From Massilia sp. Root335 (GTDB taxonomy: Bacteria; Pseudomonadota; Gammaproteobacteria; Burkholderiales; Burkholderiaceae_D): a stretch of DNA of 64,000 nt. The stretch lies in the NCBI RefSeq assembly GCF_001425685.1, contig NZ_LMCY01000015.1, positions 307 through 64,306 of the forward strand, in the 5' to 3' direction. Positions 35,573 to 43,296 of the stretch are shown piece after piece. Numbering within the stretch: the first letter of the stretch is position 1; every line of letters starts with the position of its first letter. The notes beneath the pieces are model-generated. The model saw nothing but the letters and a program-made list of their open reading frames with translations, had not been told where the DNA came from and made no database searches. The position numbers were made by a program, and so were the translations under genes.

Positions 35573-36613
35573 ATGAAAGCCAGGCTGATCGACAAGAACT
35601 TCTATATCCTCCACAGCGACATCAATGGCGTCGTTTCTGCGGATAAAATGTATTCCAGAAAAACGAATATTGTCGCCTTCATGAATACCCTGAAGGAAAA
35701 CAAGGACACCGACATTCGTGGATGGAGCGAGTTCAAGGACGACAGGACGGGCGCGCCGTACAAGGCGCGCAGTCACATGTACGAGAACGGCGCCTATGTG
35801 AAGCTGATTTACCCGCTGAATCAGACGCAGCAGGCGGACAATATCTACAGTGTCTATGTAACGACGCCCGATTTTACGATCCATTACGAGCTGACGATGG
35901 AGCTGGAGCACGTCATCGAGGCCCTGATCGGTGGAATCATCGTCTCGGCGCTGGCAGCGATCATATCCCTGTCCGCCGAATCCACGATATTGATCGAGTC
36001 GGCGGCGATCGCCGAACTGCTGGGAATCGATATCTCGTTCGAAGTCTCCAGTGCCGCCATTCCCGGGATAGGCGCCGTGCTCGCATTCCTTGGAATACTG
36101 GTCGCCGGCGTACTCCTGGCCCTGCAGCAATTCACGAAATACAACCTGTACATCGTAAACAACACGCATGACGATATCCGCGTCCTCAAGCCGATCCTCA
36201 TGTACAACCCTAAAGTCGAGATAAAACAGGAAGAGTTCGTCATCCCGGCGATCCGGCCGGCCGGATCGCCGATCCCGGGGGTCCCGAACAGCACGTCGGA
36301 TGATTCCCAGGTGTGCGTCTATAACCTGATGAACTGTACCGACAACCATTATCAAGGCACGGGATTCGCCATCGGATTCGACAAGCCGGGCGCATCGTCG
36401 AGCGTATTTCTCAACTTCTTCGTATCTTGGCGGAACAAGGTAAATTACAACGCCTTCACGAGAAATGCAGACGAGCTCGACGACGAAATACTCTTCTGGA
36501 ATCTCTACAATGTGGTGAAAGAATGCAGGACTTATGAGGACTGGTCCATCTACAACGACCTGTACCAGGACAATGATTCCTTCACCCTGGTGGTGACCGT
36601 GAACGACAGATAA
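35573..36613 (+). CDS. island protein B, putative membrane-inserting component
   Basis: A 346-residue protein with the same architecture as its neighbours: N-terminal soluble domain (1-105), hydrophobic segments at about 117-133 and 159-184, and a C-terminal beta-rich domain (about 189-346) starting YNLYIVNNTHDDI. It carries FVIPAIRPAGSPIPGVP (222-238), which matches the motif in protein A almost exactly and marks common descent. No signal peptide and no catalytic motif are seen. It begins 15 bp after gene A (GGAAAG ribosome site), so co-translation in a fixed ratio is likely. Paralogous but divergent components in tandem are typical of multi-subunit pore-forming toxins. That reading is inference. 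Confidence 0.6.
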   Translation: MKARLIDKNFYILHSDINGVVSADKMYSRKTNIVAFMNTLKENKDTDIRGWSEFKDDRTGAPYKARSHMYENGAYVKLIYPLNQTQQADNIYSVYVTTPDFTIHYELTMELEHVIEALIGGIIVSALAAIISLSAESTILIESAAIAELLGIDISFEVSSAAIPGIGAVLAFLGILVAGVLLALQQFTKYNLYIVNNTHDDIRVLKPILMYNPKVEIKQEEFVIPAIRPAGSPIPGVPNSTSDDSQVCVYNLMNCTDNHYQGTGFAIGFDKPGASSSVFLNFFVSWRNKVNYNAFTRNADELDDEILFWNLYNVVKECRTYEDWSIYNDLYQDNDSFTLVVTVNDR

Positions 36614-36653
36614 TCGCACGACAAACCGAACGTCCAAAAAAGGGAGGCAACCC

Positions 36654-37775
36654 ATGTCGCAAGTGAAAAATACCATCCAGATCGATAGTTCACGGAACTA
36701 TGTCATCGACCTTCAATCGTCGAAGTTTCACCAGCACTTGAATCTGTCGGCACAGCCCGATCCGAGCTTCCGGGACTACCTGCAGGATTCATTGAATGTC
36801 GACATTACCCGCAAACACATACTGGATCAGCAGCTGACTCCGGAGAAGTGGGGCACATTCCAGCTGGACGGCGAGACCTATTATCACTTCACGCAACACC
36901 ATGGCGACAGCAGATACGTAACGATTATCGTCAAGACGCCGGTGCCCGACGCGAGCGCGGCGTCAGCCGACGGGCTCACCGCATATCACGGCGAATCCTA
37001 CGTCCTGACGAACTCCTTCGGCAGAAAACAGGACTTGAAATACCAGATCTCCATGGGCCTCGTCGGCGTCGGCGCGTTCACCTCTCTCATCGGCATATTG
37101 AATCTCGGCCGGCTGCAGGACGTGTACAAGGAAGGTTTGAAATTCTTCGTGAATGGGGCGATCAGGTTTCTCAATCTCTTCGGCGCTGAAATAGACGAAT
37201 TCGAGACCGTATTTGCGACGACGGGCAACGCCTTCTTCGGCGTGTTGTCCCTGGTGTCTTCCGTGGTGCTGGGCGTGATCCTGGCCGAAGCCAAGGACAT
37301 CAACGTGGCCATGGAATTCGCCAACGAGACCGACAAGGATGTCACCCTGCTCAAACCCTACTTCGAGGGCGGCATGTACGACTACGGAGACGATGAGCAT
37401 GTCATTCCCAAGGCGGTCGGTCCAAACAACGTCGACCAGCAGCAGTTATTCAGCAGCTACTCTCTGGCGAACACCAACTCGAATCAGCTGAAGGGCGTCG
37501 GCGGCGCCGTCAAGCTCCTCGTGGATGGCAAAAGCGTTTTCTTCAAGATATATGTGGGCCACGACAGTGAATTGAGCGTGAAGCTGATGGCTTCGGAGGC
37601 CTATGCGGACGCCCAGGATTTCTACAGCAAGGTGGATTCCACCGAGCCGGAAAATCCGAATACGGTCACCGTCGGCACCTATACGGTCACGGCGGATGCG
37701 GCCATCACGCCTGTCGGCATCGACAACTTTGCCGCCCGGATCATCGTCAAACCCACCGCAAGCACGGCGACCTGA
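36654..37775 (+). CDS. island protein C, putative membrane-inserting component
   Basis: A 373-residue paralogue. The N-terminal domain aligns with protein A: FRDYLQDSLNV versus IENYVQDCINM, WGTFQLDGETYYHF versus WPTLHTGAEHFYY, and SRYVTIIVKTP versus TRYITVLIPFP. Hydrophobic segments lie at about 131-149 and 192-211. The C-terminal domain begins VAMEFANETDKDVTLLKPYF and has HVIPKAVG but lacks the PIPGVP extension. A GVGGAVKLLVDGKSVFFKIY stretch (from about 287) resembles the core strands of a beta-sandwich. Strong ribosome site AGGGAGG; 40 bp after gene B. No export signal is seen, so release would need a specialised route or lysis. Function unknown. Confidence 0.6.
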   Translation: MSQVKNTIQIDSSRNYVIDLQSSKFHQHLNLSAQPDPSFRDYLQDSLNVDITRKHILDQQLTPEKWGTFQLDGETYYHFTQHHGDSRYVTIIVKTPVPDASAASADGLTAYHGESYVLTNSFGRKQDLKYQISMGLVGVGAFTSLIGILNLGRLQDVYKEGLKFFVNGAIRFLNLFGAEIDEFETVFATTGNAFFGVLSLVSSVVLGVILAEAKDINVAMEFANETDKDVTLLKPYFEGGMYDYGDDEHVIPKAVGPNNVDQQQLFSSYSLANTNSNQLKGVGGAVKLLVDGKSVFFKIYVGHDSELSVKLMASEAYADAQDFYSKVDSTEPENPNTVTVGTYTVTADAAITPVGIDNFAARIIVKPTASTAT

Positions 37776-37821
37776 GACCCGGACCGGCCATCGGGACAGC
37801 GCGCTTTCCCGCAAGCCGTGC

Positions 37822-37848
37822 AAAAAAAGGCCCGCCGGTCGGCGGGCC
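37822..37848 (-). terminator. rho-independent terminator of GH3 gene
   Basis: A perfect 8-bp stem, GGCCCGCC (37829-37836) with GGCGGGCC (37841-37848), closes a 4-base loop. Read on the minus strand it is followed by seven T (37828-37822). It lies 49 bp beyond the GH3 stop. On the plus strand there is no T tract, so it is a weaker end for the three-gene island. Confidence 0.8.
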
Positions 37849-37897
37849 GAATCTGCCTCCGGGGAGACAGAACAGGAGACATCCAACGTGGCTGCGT

Positions 37898-40519
37898 TCA
37901 AAAAGCCGGCACCGCCTGTCGTCCGCTGACGGCGATCCGCACCCCGGCGCCGGCGGCCGGCCTGGCGCCGCCCGGCTGGCCGCCGCCGATCCACAGGTCC
38001 ACGGCCCCCGGCGGCACCACGCGCCGGCCCGCGGCGTCGACGATGCTCATGTCCCGGGCATCCACCCGGAACGTGACGTCGCGGGTTTCGCCCGCTCGCA
38101 AATGCATGCGCCGGAAGTTCCTGAGGGACCGGATCGGGGCGCCGTCGGCCTGGCGCGCCACGTACAGCTGCACGACTTCGTCGCCGTCGCGGTTGCCCGT
38201 GTTGCGCACGGCGACGGTCACGTCGACGGCGTCGCCCGCCTCGATCGACCGGCTGGCAACCACCGGCTGTCCATACGCGAACGTCGTATAGCTCAGGCCA
38301 TAGCCGAACGGGTACAGCGGCGCGCCGCCGAAATAGCGGTAGGTCCGGCCCTTCATGCCGTAGTCGCCGAATGGTGGCAGCTGGTCCGCGGACCGGTAGA
38401 ACGTCACCGGCAGCCGCCCGGCCGGACTGAAGTCGCCCGCCAGCAGTTCGGCCACCGCCTGGCCGCCCTCGCCGCCCGGATACCAGGCTTCGACGATGGC
38501 GGGAAGATGGGCGTCCGCCCAGTTCACGCTCAGCGCACTGCCGTTCATCAGCACGAGCACCACCGGCTTGCCGGTCGCATGCAGGCGCTCGAGCAGCTGT
38601 TGCTGCGGCGCCGGCAGGTCCAGCGTGGTGCGGTCGCCGCCCGCGAAGCCGGGCGCCTTGACACTCATCGCCTCGCCCTCGAAGCGCGCGGTCAGGCCGG
38701 CGACGAACACGATCACGTCGGCGTCGTGCGCGGCCGCGAGGGCGAGACCGTCGCTGGCGCTGGGACGGCTCCACTGCAGCCGGTGGTCGCCGCGCGAGCC
38801 CTTCTGCATCGCCTCGACGCGGATCTTGTAGACCTGGCCGGCGTTCAGCCGGACGTCGGTGTCGGACGTCGGCCACGCGATGTCCCACACGTCCGCCACC
38901 TGCCTGTCGTCCACGTAGATCCGATAGCCGTTTTCGCCGGAATAGCGGAAGCGGTAGGCGCCGCTGTCGCGCGGACGGAGGTAGCCGGTCCAGCGGATCG
39001 ACGTCGCGCGCTCGACGCGCGCCGGCGTGCCCCACGCGACCCGCGCATTGGCGTCGCTGCGCACGGCGGACGGCGTGCCGGCCAGCGTCGTGTTCCCGTA
39101 TTCCTCGACCTTCAGCCCGGGCTGGGCGCAGGCCGCGTCCCGGCACAGCAGCGCGTCGGGCACGTCTTCCAGCGGCGGCCCGACCCAGCCCGTGCCTTCG
39201 ACGAACGTGACCTGCGACCGGGCGAAACGAGCCTTGATGCCGGCATACACGGTGACCGGCTGCGACGGCGTGCCGTTGTAGTTGCCGACGAGCGGATCGA
39301 CGCTGTCCGCGTTCGGGCCGACGACGAGGATACGGGCGGGTGCCGGTTTGAACGGCAGCACGCCGTCGTTCTTCAGCAGCACCATCGACGCGCGCGCCGC
39401 CCGGAGCGACAGCGCCCGGTGCGCCGGCGTGTCGAAGTCCCCTGCGGAGATGGCGGCGTACGGCCCCGCATCCGGTCCATCCAGCAGGCCGAGGCGCGCG
39501 CGGGCCGCCATCAGGCGGCGCACCGCCGCGTCGAGATCGCGCTCCGCGACGAGGCCCGCGCGGACCGCCTTGACCGTCACCGCGGGATCGGCCGTGTCGC
39601 GCGCACCGGCGGAGCAGAACAGGTCGGTGCCGGCCTTCAGCGCCGCGGCGGCCGCCTGCTCGGGCGTGGCGACGTAGCCGTGGGACTTGGCCTGGTGGAT
39701 GTCGGCGATGGCGGCGCAGTCGGACACCACGTGGCCGTCGAATTTCCAGTCGCCGCGCAGCACGTCCTTCAGGTAGTGTGCGTTGGCGCAGGCGGGCACG
39801 CCGTCGATCGCGTTGTAGGCGCACATGACGGCCTGCGACTTCGCCTCGACGACGGCCGCATGGAAGGCCGGCAGGTAGGTGTCGACGACGTCGTGCGGCG
39901 ACGGATGCACGTCCTCGCGGTGGCGGTTCGATTCCGGCCCGCTGTGCACCGCGAAATGCTTGACCGTCGCCACCGTCTTGGGATGTTCCGGGTCGTCGCC
40001 CTGCAGGCCGCGGATGAACGCGACGCCCATGCGCGCCGTCAGGAACGGGTCCTCGCCCCAGGTTTCCTGGCCACGGCCCCAGCGCGGATCGCGGAAGATG
40101 TTCACGTTCGGCGACCACACGGTCAGCCCCGGACCGGCCGCCAGGCTGCCGTCGGGGCGGCGCCGCGCCGCATACTTGGCGCGGAATTCGGTCGCCGTCG
40201 TGTCCGCGATCTCGCGTACGAGCTGCGTGTCCCACGTCGCCGCCATGCCGATCGCCTGCGGGAACACGGTCGCCTCGCCGGTGCGCGCCACGCCGTGCAG
40301 GCCCTCGTTCCACCAGTTGTAGGCGGGGATGCCCAGGCGCGGGATGGCGGGGGCGCGGTGCTGGATCTGTCCGGCCTTTTCTTCCAGGGTCATCTGCGAC
40401 ACCAGCCGCGCCGCACGCTGTTCGGCCGCGGTCGGCGCCTGCGCGCAGGCGGCACCCGCCAGCGCAACGAGTCCGCATGCGAAAAGGCGGCGCACCGCGC
40501 CGGCGGGGTGAAACGTCAT
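37898..40519 (-). CDS. GH3 beta-xylosidase-like enzyme with PA14 domain
   Basis: An 873-residue exported glycosidase (signal peptide about 1-26). YNWWNEGLHGVAR (67-79) is characteristic of the beta-xylosidase/arabinofuranosidase branch of GH3. The catalytic nucleophile is Asp267 in VVSDCAA; KHFAVHSGPE (187-196) is the sugar-binding KH segment. A PA14-like beta domain is inserted in the C-terminal sandwich (about 455-600, TSIRWTGYLRP and YRIYVDDRQV), followed by the fibronectin-like tail. It would release xylose or arabinose from side chains, consistent with the XylR regulator in the locus. Start 40519 is supported by AGGAG 8 bp upstream; the ATG at 40537 overlaps that site. It is divergent from pectinesterase across 186 bp. 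Confidence 0.85.
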   Translation of the reverse strand: MTFHPAGAVRRLFACGLVALAGAACAQAPTAAEQRAARLVSQMTLEEKAGQIQHRAPAIPRLGIPAYNWWNEGLHGVARTGEATVFPQAIGMAATWDTQLVREIADTTATEFRAKYAARRRPDGSLAAGPGLTVWSPNVNIFRDPRWGRGQETWGEDPFLTARMGVAFIRGLQGDDPEHPKTVATVKHFAVHSGPESNRHREDVHPSPHDVVDTYLPAFHAAVVEAKSQAVMCAYNAIDGVPACANAHYLKDVLRGDWKFDGHVVSDCAAIADIHQAKSHGYVATPEQAAAAALKAGTDLFCSAGARDTADPAVTVKAVRAGLVAERDLDAAVRRLMAARARLGLLDGPDAGPYAAISAGDFDTPAHRALSLRAARASMVLLKNDGVLPFKPAPARILVVGPNADSVDPLVGNYNGTPSQPVTVYAGIKARFARSQVTFVEGTGWVGPPLEDVPDALLCRDAACAQPGLKVEEYGNTTLAGTPSAVRSDANARVAWGTPARVERATSIRWTGYLRPRDSGAYRFRYSGENGYRIYVDDRQVADVWDIAWPTSDTDVRLNAGQVYKIRVEAMQKGSRGDHRLQWSRPSASDGLALAAAHDADVIVFVAGLTARFEGEAMSVKAPGFAGGDRTTLDLPAPQQQLLERLHATGKPVVLVLMNGSALSVNWADAHLPAIVEAWYPGGEGGQAVAELLAGDFSPAGRLPVTFYRSADQLPPFGDYGMKGRTYRYFGGAPLYPFGYGLSYTTFAYGQPVVASRSIEAGDAVDVTVAVRNTGNRDGDEVVQLYVARQADGAPIRSLRNFRRMHLRAGETRDVTFRVDARDMSIVDAAGRRVVPPGAVDLWIGGGQPGGARPAAGAGVRIAVSGRQAVPAF

Positions 40520-40705
40520 GTCGTGGTCTCCTGTCATCATGGCCGGCCAGATGCTAGCAGGGCCGCCATTACGAAAAGGACCAGACGCCATAGCGATTCT
40601 TGGGAAAACACCACGCCCGCCGCCGCCGCCGCGCCGGCGGTTTGCTAGCATCGTCCGGTGCCGCCGGCCCCGCCGGCATCCCGACTCCGAACCCTCATTC
40701 GCCTC

Positions 40706-43066
40706 ATGAAACGACATCGAACCGCCCTCCTCCTCGGCATTGCGCTCTGCACGCGGATCGCGTCCGCCGCCGCTTGCCCGAACGGCGCCCGCGCCTGCGA
40801 AGACTTCGAACACGGCACGCGCCTGCGTGCCGCCGACGGCAGCGCGCCACAACTGCGCCCGCAGCAGGGCAGCACAAACCACGTCCTGCTGTTGCGCGGC
40901 GACGGCCGCCCGCTGCTGCTGCCCGCCGCGCCGCCCACGGGCCCCTATTTCGTCGAAGCGCGCCTGCGTCCGGCCGGCCCGGACGCGACGCCGCGGCACG
41001 CGTACCTGATCGCACGCTATGCCGACGAACGCAACTGGCTCGGCCTGGCGCTCGCCACCACGCCGGACGGCAAACGGCTCGCGATCGACATCGTGCGCAT
41101 GCGGGACGGCCGGGTCACGCGTCTCAAGCAGGGCGGCACGCGGGTCGACGCGCCGGACGCCTTCACCACGCTGCGCCTGGACGTCGACGGCACGGCCCTG
41201 GCGATGTACGTCGACGGGAGCCGCATCAACGGCGTCGACGAGCCGTCGCTGCCGCCCGCGCGCGTGGGCGTGCTGGCGCAGGACGGGGACTTCGAACTGG
41301 ACGACCTGCACGTCGGTGACGTGCGCGTAGGCGACGCCCGCGTCGCGCCGGTGCGCGTCGGCCTGGCGCGCATGTCCGGCCGGCTCGACCTGCAGGCCGG
41401 CGACGCGCCGCAGCGCTACCTCGTGCGCGCGAGCGCGAGCGCGGGCGCGGGCACGGGCGCGGGCGCGACCGGCGCCACGCTGCCGTTTGCCGTCGCGTCG
41501 AGCGCGCCCGACATCGCCACGGCAAGCATGGACGGCGACGCCGTCGTCATCACGCCGCTGCGCGCCGGTGCCGCCACGATCACCGTGTCGAGCGCCGCGG
41601 ACAACAACGCCGCCACGACGCTCGCGGTCCGCGTCGGGCCGGTCTTCGCGGCCTCCGACCGGGTCTACGACTTGCGGGGCAAGGCGATGCCGGCGGCCGG
41701 CGCGGCCGACGTCCAGGTCGACACGCCGCTGCGCCTGCGCTTCGACGCCGCACCAAAGCCCGGGCCCGGCGCCTCGGTGCGCATCTTCCGCGCGGCCGAC
41801 GACGCGCTGGTCGACGTGCTGCGCCTCGACGGCGACGTCGACGCCATCGGCACGAGCGCGGACGGCCGCCGGCGCGTGGTCCGCTACGATCCGGTCCGCG
41901 TCGACGGGCGCGAGGTGACGATCCGGCCGCACGACGCGCAGCTCGCCTACGGCACCGAATACTATGTGCTGGTCGATGCCAATGCCTTCCCCGGCGCGCG
42001 TCTCGCGGGGCAGCCGTTCGACGGGATCGGCAAGGCCGCGCTCTGGCGTTTCACCACGCGCGCACGCATGCCCACGGCGCGCGACCTGACCGTCGACGAC
42101 GACGGCCCGGCCGATTTCCGCACCGTGCAGGGCGCCCTCGACCACGTGATGCGCAACGTGCCGCGCGCGGCGCCGGTGACGATCCGCGTCGCCGCCGGCC
42201 GCTACGACGGCCTGCTGTACCTGCGCGGCAAGGACAACGTCACCTTGCGCGGCGCGGGCCGCGACGGCACCGTGATCGCGGCCGAAAACAGCGACGGACC
42301 GAATCCGGGCGCGGGCGGCAGCCAGGACGCGCTGGCGCCGGGCACGAACGGCGGCCGCTCGGTCTTCCTGATCGAGGACGCCGACCTGGTCACGCTCGAC
42401 AATCTCAGCGTCGTCAACACGACGTGGCTCGCGAGGACGACCGGCGGCCAGGCCGAAGCGCTGAATTTCGCCAGCGACGGGCGCCTCGTCGCGACCAACG
42501 CCCGCTTCGCGAGCGAGCAGGACACGATTCTGGTGCGGGGCTATACGTGGTTCTACCGCAGCCTGATCGAAGGGAACGTCGATTTCATCTGGGGCTACAG
42601 CCCGGCGTCGCTGTTCGAGGACAGCGAGATCCGCACGGTCGGCAACAGCGCCGCCGCCGCGAAGGGCGGCTACATCGTCCAGGCCCGCACGCCGGCGCGG
42701 GCCGACCCGGGCTTCGTCTTCCTGAACAGCCGCATCACGCACGGCCCCGGCCCGGCCGGCAACGACGCGCCGGCCGGCGCGAGCTTCCTGGCGCGCCCGG
42801 GCAGCAGCTGGGACAACGTCAGCTACATCAACTGCCGCATCGACGGCCACATCTCGCCGCGCGGCTGGAGCGGCCAGCCGCGCGGCGGGACCGGCTGGTT
42901 CGAATACAACAGCATGGACATGGCGGGCCAGCCGCTCGATCTCGCCGGCCGCGGCGGCGGGCAGGTGCTGACGGCCGCGCAGGCCGCGCGTTTCTCGAGC
43001 CGCGCCCGCGTGTTCGCGGGATTCGGCGGCGGCAAGGGCTGGAATCCGCAGGCGGCGCGGGAATGA
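40706..43066 (+). CDS. pectinesterase (CE8) with N-terminal beta domains
   Basis: A 786-residue secreted enzyme with a signal peptide (1-22). The catalytic beta-helix occupies about 455-786: DFRTVQGAL opening, SEQDTILVRG with catalytic Asp606, and EGNVDFIWG with Asp626. The usual LGRPW loop is present as SPRGWSG. It removes methyl esters from homogalacturonan so that lyases and GH28 enzymes can act. The N-terminal half, which most pectinesterases lack, contains a laminin-G/concanavalin-like domain (about 25-205) and two Ig-like domains (about 215-450), perhaps for substrate binding. The start at 40706 gives a clean signal peptide; an upstream in-frame start at 40658 does not. Its stop codon lies within the first copy of a 63-66-bp repeat. 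Confidence 0.87.
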   Translation: MKRHRTALLLGIALCTRIASAAACPNGARACEDFEHGTRLRAADGSAPQLRPQQGSTNHVLLLRGDGRPLLLPAAPPTGPYFVEARLRPAGPDATPRHAYLIARYADERNWLGLALATTPDGKRLAIDIVRMRDGRVTRLKQGGTRVDAPDAFTTLRLDVDGTALAMYVDGSRINGVDEPSLPPARVGVLAQDGDFELDDLHVGDVRVGDARVAPVRVGLARMSGRLDLQAGDAPQRYLVRASASAGAGTGAGATGATLPFAVASSAPDIATASMDGDAVVITPLRAGAATITVSSAADNNAATTLAVRVGPVFAASDRVYDLRGKAMPAAGAADVQVDTPLRLRFDAAPKPGPGASVRIFRAADDALVDVLRLDGDVDAIGTSADGRRRVVRYDPVRVDGREVTIRPHDAQLAYGTEYYVLVDANAFPGARLAGQPFDGIGKAALWRFTTRARMPTARDLTVDDDGPADFRTVQGALDHVMRNVPRAAPVTIRVAAGRYDGLLYLRGKDNVTLRGAGRDGTVIAAENSDGPNPGAGGSQDALAPGTNGGRSVFLIEDADLVTLDNLSVVNTTWLARTTGGQAEALNFASDGRLVATNARFASEQDTILVRGYTWFYRSLIEGNVDFIWGYSPASLFEDSEIRTVGNSAAAAKGGYIVQARTPARADPGFVFLNSRITHGPGPAGNDAPAGASFLARPGSSWDNVSYINCRIDGHISPRGWSGQPRGGTGWFEYNSMDMAGQPLDLAGRGGGQVLTAAQAARFSSRARVFAGFGGGKGWNPQAARE

Positions 43067-43193
43067 CGGCGTGATTGGACCGTGTGCGACCGGATGGTTC
43101 CGGACAAACGATGGCCCGCGCGCCCCCCTGGACGGCGTGATTGGAGCCGATGCGGCCGGATGGTCCCAGTCAAACGATGGCCCGCGCCCCCTG
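43065..43193. repeat. tandem direct repeat, two ~65-bp copies
   Basis: Two adjacent imperfect copies, 43065-43130 (66 bp) and 43131-43193 (63 bp). Both start GACGGCGTGATTGGA, share CCGGATGGT and CAAACGATGGCCCGCGC, and end CCCCCTG. The first copy begins at the stop codon of the pectinesterase gene. Function is unknown; it may be a small mobile or repetitive extragenic unit. Confidence 0.75.
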
Positions 43194-43200
43194 AACCGTC

Positions 43201-43220
43201 GCCCCCGCGCAGGCGGGGGC
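43201..43220. repeat. REP-like GC hairpin, possible bidirectional terminator
   Basis: GCCCCCGC (43201-43208) and GCGGGGGC (43213-43220) pair perfectly around a GCAG loop. Such CCCCGCG-CAGG-CGGGG palindromes are common scattered extragenic elements in high-GC proteobacteria. It sits between the convergent pectinesterase and GH43 genes and has no T tract. Confidence 0.6.
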
Positions 43221-43296
43221 CCAAGTCCGGCGCGTCCACGTAACGTAATCGGGTCCCCGCCAGGGCCAATGCCCAGTCCAGGAACGACGCCGCTCC

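Noticed and set aside
34424..37775. Three-gene island as a ClyA/Nhe/Hbl-type helical toxin
   Set aside because: Those proteins are mostly helical with a single beta-tongue. Here the C-terminal third is clearly beta-rich, so only the general multi-component analogy was kept.
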